Below are positions 7,864 through 15,533 of a stretch of DNA of 64,000 nt, piece after piece. The stretch comes from Pedobacter sp. BS3. GTDB lineage: Bacteria > Bacteroidota > Bacteroidia > Sphingobacteriales > Sphingobacteriaceae. Positions within the stretch are counted from its first letter, which is position 1. Each line of letters begins with the position of its first letter. Made by a program: the position numbers and the translations under genes. The notes beneath the pieces were generated by a model. It had not been told where the DNA came from. It worked only from the letters and a program-made list of their open reading frames with translations, and ran no database searches. The stretch lies in the NCBI RefSeq assembly GCF_008274585.1, contig NZ_VTRT01000001.1, positions 930,001 to 994,000 of the forward strand. Direction: 5' to 3'.

Positions 7864-9024
7864 TTATTGTAATATGATAGAGTCCGCCGTTTGGCGGAGC
7901 GTATTAAACTTTAATATCTTTATAAGTTGTAAAGATACATCTAAAAATAAAATTTTAGGGTTTGCATTTCTTTCAATATGATAATGCGCCTTTTCCAACT
8001 CGCTGATGATAGCATCGGCCTGGTTCAGCTTTAACACCTTGGCCGAAAAATTTATGGCAACCTCACGCTCGGCCGAGGGTAAACGTACCAGCTTTTCAGC
8101 TCCTGATAGTATCAAAATACATTCGCGGATGAAATGAATACCGTAACGAAGAAAATCTTTCTGGTTCTCACGACCCATTTTTGCCAGTGTTTCTACGTAA
8201 TCGGTAAGCTGCGATACTTTATTACCGAAACACAGCCTGAGCCAGTTGGAAAAAAGCTCAAAATTATTGTTGGCGTCCTCGCGATACAGGTTACGGGCGG
8301 TTTGCAGGTTGCCATCGCTTAAATAAGCGATCTGCATGGCTCTACCGGCATCAACATGATGCGTCTTTACCAGGTAATCGCGAATATCCTCGTCTGTTAA
8401 CCGGTTAACTTTTACCAGCTGTGTCCGCGACAAAATAGTATTCAGAATCTGATCCTGGTTTTGAGCAACCAGCAGGAAAAGTGTTTTTTGCGGCGGCTCT
8501 TCGATGATTTTCAGCAGCGTGTTACCTTCTTTGTCCAGGTATTCCGGCAGCCACATAATCAGCACCTTGTACTCGGACTCAAATGGTTTTAAACTTAGCT
8601 TCTGGATAATCTGATGACATTCCGCTATGTTGATATTGGCCTGTTTGTTTTCTGCGTCAAGCTGGCTGCGCCATTCATCCAGGCCCAGGTATGGGTTAGC
8701 TAAAAAAGCCTCACGCCAGGCATTGAGAAATGTAAGCGCCGTATCTTCTTTATGTTTAGCGAAAAAAGGATATGAAAAATGCAGGTCGGGATGGATCAGC
8801 TTCTGGTATTTACGGCACGATGCACATTCGCCGCAACTGTCATCGACCTGACGGTTCTGGCACGAGATGTATTGTGCATACGCCAGGGCAATGGGCAGAC
8901 TGCCGCTGCCTTCAGGCCCCAGGAACAGCTGGGCATGACTTATCCGGTTTTCCTGCACGGTTCTGAGCAGATGTTTTTTTACTTCGTTCTGGCCAACAAT
9001 ATCTCTAAACTGCATGGTTTGCAA
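7864..9024 (-). CDS. holB: DNA polymerase III subunit delta-prime
   Basis: A 386-residue AAA+ clamp-loader subunit. The N-terminal FRDIVGQNEVKKHLL (box II) is followed by a P-loop-like GPEGSGSLPIALAYA that lacks the Walker lysine, as usual for delta-prime, which does not hydrolyse ATP. A zinc module with four cysteines (CQNRQVDDSCGECASC) follows. KIIEEPPQKTLFLLVA and ILSRTQLVKV match box VI and the SRC-like sensor I region. It is the first gene of the holB-ricT-gldH operon, with 2 bp to the next start. MQTMQ may be trimmed to the second Met (9015). Confidence 0.9.
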   Translation of the reverse strand: MQTMQFRDIVGQNEVKKHLLRTVQENRISHAQLFLGPEGSGSLPIALAYAQYISCQNRQVDDSCGECASCRKYQKLIHPDLHFSYPFFAKHKEDTALTFLNAWREAFLANPYLGLDEWRSQLDAENKQANINIAECHQIIQKLSLKPFESEYKVLIMWLPEYLDKEGNTLLKIIEEPPQKTLFLLVAQNQDQILNTILSRTQLVKVNRLTDEDIRDYLVKTHHVDAGRAMQIAYLSDGNLQTARNLYREDANNNFELFSNWLRLCFGNKVSQLTDYVETLAKMGRENQKDFLRYGIHFIRECILILSGAEKLVRLPSAEREVAINFSAKVLKLNQADAIISELEKAHYHIERNANPKILFLDVSLQLIKILKFNTLRQTADSIILQ

Positions 9025-9215
9025 ATTAATGAATTAATGGCAAGTAGCAATAAGTTAAAAGTGGAAAGTTGAAAGTGAAAAGTTGGGCTCCGTATCCCGA
9101 ATCGTTCCTCTCGGGACAGGCTGTACGGGAAAATCCCGGCCTTTCGGGTTAAAATTAAAAAGGCCACAGACATGGGCCAACTTGTATAGCTGTCAGTCTC
9201 CACATTTTTCAAACC

Positions 9216-9281
9216 GTTGAAGTTATTAAAAAGCCGGAGGCTTTAAGGTAACGGAACGAAGCAGGGGCTTCGCTCTATCTG
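9216..9281. repeat. Interspersed palindromic repeat, copy A
   Basis: GTTGAAGTTATTAAAAAGCC, then GGAGGCTTTAAGGTAACGGA and ACGAAGCAGGGGCTTCGC. It is almost the same as 10408-10470 and related to the GCCAGAGGCTTTAG / GGCGAAGC...GCTTCGCC blocks at 4220-4265 and 4610-4655. It contains two small hairpins (AGCCGGAGGCT, GAAGCAGGGGCTTC) and lies just downstream of the Rpn gene. Confidence 0.75.
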
Positions 9282-9303
9282 AATCTAACGGATACCTGGC
9301 TGT

Positions 9304-10218
9304 CTATTTTCTCTTTTTTAGGGAGGCTCTAACTTTCTGCACAAAATCAACAGGTACTTCGGCAACTTCTGCCGCCTTGCTATCCGAAAGGCCAAGTTTG
9401 GTTATCAGGTTGCCGACTACCTCGGCTTTCCCTTCAGCCTTTCCTCTTTCCATACCTCTTTCCATACCTCTTTCTTCAGCGGTTTTTAGCACCGAGTAGG
9501 TATCCCATTTGTCCATAAGGCTTTTCTCGTACAGCATATACTCCTCCTTTTTTAAATTGGATATTTCTGATATCCGGAACAGTTTCTGAAATATTTTCTT
9601 ATGCAAAATTACGGGAATTTTTTTCAATTTTCCCATATTGCGCAGTACATAGAACCAGCGATCCAGGTCTGTTTGTATCTCCTTTTCTTCAAGGTTAAAG
9701 TTTGGCAATTCTAAAAATATAAAACCCAGCTTGTGGTAAAAGGTCTCTCCTGTTTCTTCCTCAGCCAACCGAACCCGGTGCAGGTATTTATCAGGAGCTG
9801 TGTTATCAAAATTAAAATCCATCAACCCGATGAAATACACTTCTTTTAACGCATAATCCCAATCTTTTCTACCTTTTGGGCCTTGCTCATGCAGCTTGCT
9901 GGCGGTATAAAATATTGCCCTATCTGTAAAATACTTTTGTTCAGCTCTTTGCACCTCAACAATAAAGGTCTCTCCGTCCGCACCTGTGCAGGTCAGGTCG
10001 AAAATAGTTTTCCGGTATCCTTTTAAAGGGCCGTTGTTTTCCTGTGGATTATAGACCAGATCACGTATTATTTTGCGACCCTGGAACAACTCGTTAAGGA
10101 TTGCAATGAGCAGGTCTTTGTTTGGCTCGGAGCCGAATATCCTCTTGAACCCAAAATCAGTGAGTGGGTCTATATAACGCCCTATCAAAGGCGGCATGTA
10201 TCTTGCGGTTTTTGCCAT
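9304..10218 (-). CDS. Rpn family recombination-promoting nuclease/putative transposase (PD-(D/E)XK)
   Basis: A 304-residue protein starting MAKTARYMPPLIGRYIDPLTDFGFKRIFG, the standard Rpn/PDDEXK_2 opening. The nuclease core is seen as FDLTCTGADGETFIVEVQ (Asp and the E-x-Q variant of the E-x-K motif) after KGYRKTI. The C-terminus carries the short degenerate repeat RGMERGMERGKAEGKAE found in many members. In E. coli, Rpn proteins are Ca/Mg-dependent DNA endonucleases that raise RecA-independent recombination; the cellular role is unsettled and a phage-defence function has been proposed. The gene sits between two copies of a palindromic repeat (9216-9281 and 10408-10470). Confidence 0.9.
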   Translation of the reverse strand: MAKTARYMPPLIGRYIDPLTDFGFKRIFGSEPNKDLLIAILNELFQGRKIIRDLVYNPQENNGPLKGYRKTIFDLTCTGADGETFIVEVQRAEQKYFTDRAIFYTASKLHEQGPKGRKDWDYALKEVYFIGLMDFNFDNTAPDKYLHRVRLAEEETGETFYHKLGFIFLELPNFNLEEKEIQTDLDRWFYVLRNMGKLKKIPVILHKKIFQKLFRISEISNLKKEEYMLYEKSLMDKWDTYSVLKTAEERGMERGMERGKAEGKAEVVGNLITKLGLSDSKAAEVAEVPVDFVQKVRASLKKRK

Positions 10219-10321
10219 GATTAAAGATAAGCTATTTTGTAATAAATTAAATATCAGTACTGTGATACGCCGATCCGGTTTAGGCGGATTTTTTGCTACG
10301 TTTATAGGTTTTCCCTAATGT

Positions 10322-10366
10322 GGCGCAAGATTAAGCAGTTGGGCCGTAGAAGGCCTATCTTGTGCC
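10322..10366. repeat. Imperfect inverted repeat upstream of the Rpn gene
   Basis: GGCGCAAGAT and ATCTTGTGCC form a 10-bp stem with one mismatch, enclosing GGGCC...GGCCT. Together with an ATCCG...CGGATTTTTT hairpin near 10273-10295 and the repeat at 10408-10470 it fills the 308-bp gap 10219-10526, in which I see no gene. Confidence 0.5.
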
Positions 10367-10407
10367 CTACTTGCAGCGCAAAGTGCCATATAAGAAATGT
10401 TGACTGT

Positions 10408-10470
10408 GTTGAAGTTATTAAAGCCGGAGGCTTTAAGGTAACAGAACGAAGCAGGAGCTTCGCTCTATTT
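10408..10470. repeat. Interspersed palindromic repeat, copy B
   Basis: Same unit as 9216-9281 (GTTGAAGTTATTAAAGCC, GGAGGCTTTAAGGTAACAGA, GAAGCAGGAGCTTCGC), in the same orientation about 1.19 kb away. The two copies bracket the Rpn gene. Confidence 0.75.
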
Positions 10471-10526
10471 GATAAAATGGTTTAAATTATCAATATGCTT
10501 ATGTACTTTTACCGATATTCTTATCT

Positions 10527-10943
10527 ATGCCTCGCATTATAGCCTTTGATTATGGAACCAAACGCCTGGGTATTGCGGTTACAGACCCTTTACAGATCAT
10601 CGCCACGGCACTTACCACCATACACCCGAAAGACAGCATTGATTTCCTGAAAAAATACCTGCAAACCGAATCCGTAGAATGTTTTGTAGTAGGCATGCCC
10701 CGGCAAATGGACGGCACGGAATCGCAGTCGGCGCAACATATACGTGGATTTATGACTATCCTGAAGAAGAACTTCCCGGATATACCGATAGCACAGGTGG
10801 ATGAACGCTTTACCTCGAAAATGGCCTCGGCAAGCATCGCTCAAAGCGGATTGAAAAAATCTGACCGGCAGAACAAAGCGCTGATTGACCAGGTTTCTGC
10901 TACGCTGATCTTACAAACTTACCTCACGATGAGTCAAAAGTGA
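10527..10943 (+). CDS. ruvX: RuvX/YqgF, RNase H-fold resolvase-like protein
   Basis: A 138-residue protein with the YqgF/RuvX motifs: IAFDYGTKRLGIAVTD (first acidic residue Asp8), FVVGMPRQMDGTESQSA, and VDERFTSKMA with DQVSATLILQTYL at the C-terminus. Family members act in 16S rRNA 5'-end maturation (E. coli YqgF), and some cleave Holliday-junction-like DNA in vitro. Length is typical. It stands alone and transcription likely starts from the AT-rich leader at 10490-10525. Confidence 0.92.
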   Translation: MPRIIAFDYGTKRLGIAVTDPLQIIATALTTIHPKDSIDFLKKYLQTESVECFVVGMPRQMDGTESQSAQHIRGFMTILKKNFPDIPIAQVDERFTSKMASASIAQSGLKKSDRQNKALIDQVSATLILQTYLTMSQK

Positions 10944-11114
10944 AAAGTCAAAAGTTGAGTGAAACGAAATCCCCGGGTAATTTGGGGTTCAGGGTCAAAA
11001 GCCCGGCAAGCGTTCATTGGCTCCTTAATAAAAAATTAAGAACATATCATGGGGGGCCAGACAACAGGCCAGCTGTATTTTTGAACATAACCGCATTTGT
11101 TATAGGCTAAACAG

Positions 11115-11339
11115 TCAGGTAACTACAACATCTTTTTGGTGTACATATCCCATGCCGTTATGCTCCCATTCCAGTAAAAGTTTCCAGGGGCCTTTTTTAA
11201 ATTTATCCATGCAAACCTCCAGCAGGTTATCTGTGCCGGTATTGAATGTTTTTACCCGGTTAAGCTTTTTGTTTGAAGGATGCAGGAATTTGATTTTTCC
11301 CTGAACCGGATGGCAAAAGTTAAATCGTAATGTTTTCAT
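11115..11339 (-). CDS. FixH-like short protein (periplasmic domain only)
   Basis: A 74-residue protein with GKIKFLHPSNKKLNR, then FKKGPWKLLLEWEHNGMGY. This follows the spacing of the C-terminal half of Bacteroidota FixH/CcoH (GxIxFxxPS ... KGxWKxxxxWExxGxxY). The usual N-terminal membrane helix is absent, and no Met-initiated continuation upstream supplies it. FixH helps assemble cbb3 oxidase; no cco genes are in this window, so this may be a truncated relic or a soluble domain. Its position beside a FixL-like kinase and a CRP/FNR regulator fits an oxygen-linked function. Identification rests on pattern similarity only. Confidence 0.5.
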   Translation of the reverse strand: MKTLRFNFCHPVQGKIKFLHPSNKKLNRVKTFNTGTDNLLEVCMDKFKKGPWKLLLEWEHNGMGYVHQKDVVVT

Positions 11340-11510
11340 GATAAACCTCTCCTTCTAAAACATAAAGGTCTGAATATTAACCCGTACAGGTAATGAGTTG
11401 CCGCACCGTTTTAGGTGAGCAATATCACTTTTGGGTAGAACCGGCCGATGGCTGATAGTTTTCCGGATTTTTACTACTCAATTCGATAAATAATTCCGCT
11501 ATAAATAGGG

Positions 11511-11604
11511 GATTGCTTCATCATACCTCCTCGTCCTGAGGCTTCGGGAAAAGGGAAAGAAGTGTGCGTTGGAATGTCCCAAGGACTCCTGTGGAGAAGC
11601 AATC
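11511..11604. repeat. 94-bp inverted-repeat element
   Basis: GATTGCTTC at 11511-11519 and GAAGCAATC at 11596-11604 form the ends of a palindromic unit containing CTCCTCGTCCTGAGG and CAAGGACTCCTGTGGAG. It resembles the GATTGCTTC...GAAGCAATC intergenic repeats seen in many Bacteroidota genomes. It lies in the 308-bp gap 11340-11647, which shows no gene. Confidence 0.6.
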
Positions 11605-11647
11605 TGTCAATAATCAGCTGAAAAATTACCGATTCCATGGTTTATTG

Positions 11648-12706
11648 CTAATTTTTCATCCGCTGTAGCCGGACTACATCAAGCAGCTCTATCTGGCTTC
11701 CCTGTTTGCTGATAAGGCCTTCTTCCTTAAAATCACTTAATGTACGGCTTACCGTTTCTGTTGCCATACCGGCCATGGCGGCCAGGTCTTCGCGTGAGAT
11801 CCGTATGGATGAACTGCCGCCTGTTTCACTGCCTTTTTGCCTGGAAAGCCTCAGCAACACTTCGGCCATGCGTTTTCTTACAGAATGATAAGCTAACTGC
11901 AGTAACTGTTCCTCCTTTTCACGGAGATTGTTTGATAGTATATTGATGAATTTTTGCCCTATATCAGAGTATGTGTGCAATAATTGCCTTACCACATCTT
12001 TGGATAAAAGGCATACCGTGGTATCTTCAATGGCTTCGGTGGTTTCGTTGTATGCTTCGTTCAAGATAAGCGCATGAATGCCGAAATATTCTTCGGGTTC
12101 GTATATCCCGGTAACCAGCTCACGTCCATCTTCGCTTAGCTTAAACGCTTTTACACGGCCTGAAATTACCAGGTATATTCCCTGCACCGGGTCGCCTTCG
12201 TAATAAATAACCTGCTTTTTGCGAATGTGTCTGACTTTGCGCTCAGAAACCAGCTTTTGCAATTCGGCCAGACCGCCATGCTGCGCCAGCTGCTGCAGAT
12301 TTTCCAGCGATCTGCTGTAAAAAGCCTGTTGCTGCTTACGCTTTGAAAGCCGGCTCTCAATGGCGTTCATCAGCTCTATTTCATCAAATGGTTTGGTCAG
12401 GTAATCATCGGCGCCCATTTCCATACCCTTGCGCATATCTACCCGTTCTGTTTTTGCCGTTAAAAAAATAAAGGGAATGGTTGCCGTTTCCGGATTTTTA
12501 TTGAGCAGGTATAACACGCCGTAGCCATCCAGCTCGGGCATCATAATATCGCAAAGTATCAGATCGGGCAGGTGAGCCTGCGCCAGCTCAACGCCTTTTT
12601 TACCGTTTTCGGCTTTTAATACGGTATAACCTGCCAGCTCGAGAATTTCTGCGGTACTTTCGCGGATATCCTCATTATCTTCAATAATCAGTAGCGTTGT
12701 TTGCAT
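11648..12706 (-). CDS. Response regulator: receiver domain fused to CRP/FNR-type regulator
   Basis: A 352-residue protein. Residues 1-120 form a receiver domain with phospho-acceptor Asp53 (LILCDIMMPELDGYG) and Lys105 (DDYLTKPF). Residues about 145-265 form a cyclic-nucleotide-binding-like domain (QVIYYEGDPVQGIYLVISGRV). Residues about 275-345 form a CRP-type winged helix (ISREDLAAMAGMATETVSRTL, EEGLISKQGSQIEL). Oxygen-type FNR cysteines are not evident, so signalling probably comes through phosphorylation. Its start lies 26 nt inside the end of the upstream kinase gene, so the pair is translationally coupled. The design joins FixJ-like input to FixK-like output in one chain. Confidence 0.9.
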   Translation of the reverse strand: MQTTLLIIEDNEDIRESTAEILELAGYTVLKAENGKKGVELAQAHLPDLILCDIMMPELDGYGVLYLLNKNPETATIPFIFLTAKTERVDMRKGMEMGADDYLTKPFDEIELMNAIESRLSKRKQQQAFYSRSLENLQQLAQHGGLAELQKLVSERKVRHIRKKQVIYYEGDPVQGIYLVISGRVKAFKLSEDGRELVTGIYEPEEYFGIHALILNEAYNETTEAIEDTTVCLLSKDVVRQLLHTYSDIGQKFINILSNNLREKEEQLLQLAYHSVRKRMAEVLLRLSRQKGSETGGSSSIRISREDLAAMAGMATETVSRTLSDFKEEGLISKQGSQIELLDVVRLQRMKN

Positions 12707-13892
12707 TGTTTAATGGAAAAGTTAGCGTAAATATGGTCCCTTTATTAATGTCACTTTCAAATGAAACAGTTCCGTTCATAAGTTGTGCGTAACGTTTCAC
12801 AATGTGTAAACCCAGGCCTGTTCCGGGAATATTACCGGTATTATGCGCCCTGAAAAATGGCTCGAACAGGTTTTTATGGTCTGTTTGAGGGATGCCTATG
12901 CCGTTATCTTTAACCGTTATAATGCATTCGGCCGGAGTGATCTGGGTATTAAATTCTATAAATGTATTTTCGCCCGAATATTTAATGGCATTGGTTATCA
13001 GGTTGATAATACAATTTTTTAGTAAGTTCTGGTCAAGCGATACCATGCGGTCAAAACCGGTATGCTGGTAAATAATAGATTGATTGTCACGCGAAATCAT
13101 TTGCAACTCCTCGGTAATTTCTTCGGCAAATTTTACCAGGTCTATGGGCTTAAATACGGGTTGAATATTACCCGCCTCAAGACGCTCGTGCGAAAGAAAA
13201 TCGCTGAGGATAGACATCAGGTTGTTCACCGCATTTTTAATTTTAGTAACATGCTTGGTGATATTGGCTTTATCTGATAGCTGCGAGTATTTTTCAATTA
13301 ACGATGCCGATAGCTGGATAGAGCTTAAGGGCGTACGGAACTCATGCGAAGCCATAGACACAAAGCGGCTTTTCAACTGGTTAAGCTCTTTTTCTTTTTC
13401 AAGCGATAAGCTCACTTCCTCCTTGGCGGTTTCAAGCGCCTCAACCATGTTGCGTAACGATGATGTCCGCTCTTCAACCAGTTGTTCCAGCTCTGAGGCA
13501 TAGTTGCGTATGCGCTCTTCGGCCTCTTTTTCTTTGGTCAGATCATGAATAAAGCCGGTATATATTTTTCTGCCCGAGTATTGTACCTCGCTTACTCCCA
13601 AACGGAAAGGAAAAACGCTGCCGTCTTTTTTCAGCCCCTGAACCTCGCGGCCAATGCCAATAATATGTGCTTTCCCGGTGCGCTGGTAACGGGCAATATA
13701 CTCGTCGTGCTGCTCACTGTAGGGGCTGGGCATTAGCATGGAAATGTTCCGGCCGATAACTTCATCAGGCTGATAACCAAACAGTTTGCAGGCAGAAGGA
13801 TTGATGGATTCTACCAGGCCCTTGTCATCAATGGTAATAATTCCATCAATGGCATTTTCAATAATGGCTTTAAGTAAGGCTGAATTATCCAT
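12681..13892 (-). CDS. FixL-like PAS sensor histidine kinase, probable heme oxygen sensor
   Basis: A 403-residue soluble kinase without membrane segments. The PAS domain (about 5-120) contains QHDEYIARY and KAHIIGIGREVQGLKKDG. Relative to Bradyrhizobium FixL the heme ligand and pocket residues are kept with the same spacing: His62 (His200), Arg68 (Arg206), His76 (His214), Arg82 (Arg220). A coiled coil (about 120-175) leads to HisKA with His183 (MASHEFRTPLS), then HATPase boxes NLITNAIKYS, DNGIGIP and GTGLGLHIVKR. It should bind heme and lose kinase activity with oxygen, phosphorylating the downstream receiver-CRP/FNR protein (inference from FixL). It is the first gene of the pair. Confidence 0.88.
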   Translation of the reverse strand: MDNSALLKAIIENAIDGIITIDDKGLVESINPSACKLFGYQPDEVIGRNISMLMPSPYSEQHDEYIARYQRTGKAHIIGIGREVQGLKKDGSVFPFRLGVSEVQYSGRKIYTGFIHDLTKEKEAEERIRNYASELEQLVEERTSSLRNMVEALETAKEEVSLSLEKEKELNQLKSRFVSMASHEFRTPLSSIQLSASLIEKYSQLSDKANITKHVTKIKNAVNNLMSILSDFLSHERLEAGNIQPVFKPIDLVKFAEEITEELQMISRDNQSIIYQHTGFDRMVSLDQNLLKNCIINLITNAIKYSGENTFIEFNTQITPAECIITVKDNGIGIPQTDHKNLFEPFFRAHNTGNIPGTGLGLHIVKRYAQLMNGTVSFESDINKGTIFTLTFPLNNANNATDY

Positions 13893-14219
13893 TAGCTAAA
13901 AATAACGAAATATATTGGCCCAAATAAACGAAATATTCTCCTACTGCGAAGTGAAAAGTTTTACGTTGCAGGCAGGAGGCCGGAGGATTGGAGGTAGCCT
14001 ATAGCTAATGGTTCATAGTTCATGGCCTGTAGTCCGGAAGTCGGGAAGGTCAGAAAAGACCGGAAGCTTACTCCCTCCCTTGCGCTACCGCTAAAGCTAA
14101 GGCGGCACGCGGTTGGTAGTGGGTTTCCAGGTTCCGTGAAATGATTTAAGTCACAAAAGCGGTTGCGGCGTATCATTTTACAGCCAGCAACTGTAGCAGA
14201 ACTTTGTATTACCAAATAA
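13893..14219. other. 327-bp intergenic spacer between divergent genes
   Basis: No credible gene. It must hold the divergent promoters of the kinase and the CoA-transferase. It also carries a short motif, GGAAGGTCAGAAAAGACCGG (about 14044-14063) followed by AAGC, which recurs in degenerate form near 20429-20452 (GGAAAGTCAGAAAAGGCCGA, then AAGC), suggesting a small dispersed repeat. Confidence 0.5.
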
Positions 14220-15512
14220 ATGGGTTGTTTTAATAACATGAGAAACTATGTTACCGTCGAAGAGGCAGTCAAAAAAATACAACCGGGCAGCCGGGTTTTT
14301 ATCCATGGCAGTGCGGCCACACCTGTGCACCTGGTTAAAGCATTACAAAACAGGCATTCAGAGCTAAACAATGTAGAGCTGGTAAGCATAACCACATTAG
14401 GTGATGTTAACTTTAACGATCCGGTTTACCGTAAAAGCTTTTTCTTTAATTCTTTATTTGTTTCGGCAGCTACGCGTGCAGTTGCCAACAGCAGTTATGG
14501 CGATTATGTACCGGTATTTCTGAGCCAGATACCACAACTTTTCAGGGAGCGGGTGCTTGCCGTAGATGTTGCGCTCATACAGGTTTCGGTGCCCGATGCG
14601 CATGGTTACTGCTCGCTGGGTACATCGGTTGATATTGCCCGGGCAGCTATTGATACGGCTGCTTATGTTATAGCGCAGGTAAACCCGGATATGCCGCGTA
14701 CACATGGCGATGGGTTTATTCATATCAGTAAAATTAATGCTATGGTATGGCACCAGGCCGGTTTGCCCGAGGTTGATTATTCGGCCAAAGTGAATGAAAC
14801 AACGGCAGCTATTGGCCGCAACGTAGCCTCGCTGGTTGAAGATGGCGCCACCCTGCAACTGGGCATTGGCAGCATACCCGACCAGGTTCTGAAAAACCTG
14901 GGCAATCATAAAAACCTGGGCTTGCACACCGAAATGCTTTCAGATGGTGTGATCCCGCTCATTGAGAGTGGCGTGATCAATAACAGCCAGAAAAAGCTAA
15001 ACCGCGGAAAATCGGTAACCGCTTTTATGGTGGGTACGCGTAAGCTATATGATTTTGTAAACGATAATCCGGCCTTCCGGGTAATGGATATTTCGTATGT
15101 GAACGATACCAGTGTGATACGCCAGAACCCGCGGGTTGCTGCCATCAATTCGGCGGTTGAGATTGACCTTACCGGCCAGGTTTGTGCCGATTCTATTGGC
15201 ACTTACCAATATTCGGGCATTGGCGGACAAATGGACTTTATCCACGGAGCGTCCCTGTCGCCGGGCGGAAAACCTATTATTGCATTATCTTCGGTAACAT
15301 CATCGGGAGCATCTAAAATAGTGCCTTTTTTACAGGAAGGCGCAGGCGTGGTAACTACCCGCGGCCATGTGCATTGGGTGGTTACCGAGTACGGTATAAC
15401 CGACCTGTTCGGCAAAAGCCTGAAACAGCGGGCTAAAGCGCTGATAGAGATAGCGCACCCCGATCATCGCGAAAAGTTAGAAGAAGCCTTTTATAACCGG
15501 TTTAAACAGTAA
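14220..15512 (+). CDS. Acetyl-CoA hydrolase/transferase (4-hydroxybutyrate CoA-transferase type)
   Basis: A 430-residue class I-type CoA-transferase. It shows IHGSAATPVHLVKAL near the N-terminus, DGATLQLGIGSIPDQVL, HTEMLSDGVIPLIESG and the C-terminal FIHGASLSPGGKPIIALSS, with RGHVHWVVTEYGITDLFGKSLKQRAKALI. Such enzymes move CoA between acyl-CoA and acetate or hydrolyse acetyl-CoA; the exact acyl group cannot be read here. Start could be 14220 or the Met at 14238 (MRNYVTVEEAV), the latter closer to the family N-terminus. A 596-residue protein gene follows 21 bp downstream, so the two are probably co-transcribed. Confidence 0.88.
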   Translation: MGCFNNMRNYVTVEEAVKKIQPGSRVFIHGSAATPVHLVKALQNRHSELNNVELVSITTLGDVNFNDPVYRKSFFFNSLFVSAATRAVANSSYGDYVPVFLSQIPQLFRERVLAVDVALIQVSVPDAHGYCSLGTSVDIARAAIDTAAYVIAQVNPDMPRTHGDGFIHISKINAMVWHQAGLPEVDYSAKVNETTAAIGRNVASLVEDGATLQLGIGSIPDQVLKNLGNHKNLGLHTEMLSDGVIPLIESGVINNSQKKLNRGKSVTAFMVGTRKLYDFVNDNPAFRVMDISYVNDTSVIRQNPRVAAINSAVEIDLTGQVCADSIGTYQYSGIGGQMDFIHGASLSPGGKPIIALSSVTSSGASKIVPFLQEGAGVVTTRGHVHWVVTEYGITDLFGKSLKQRAKALIEIAHPDHREKLEEAFYNRFKQ

Positions 15513-15533
15513 TTGTAAATTCAATAAACGCTT

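Noticed and set aside
8979-9212. A 77-residue frame upstream of holB
   Set aside because: It runs through a spacer of GAAAAGT-type repeats and into holB; there is no family match.
13961-14239. A 92-residue leftward frame between the kinase and CoA-transferase genes
   Set aside because: Repeat-rich spacer composition, no recognisable domain, and it overlaps the CoA-transferase start.
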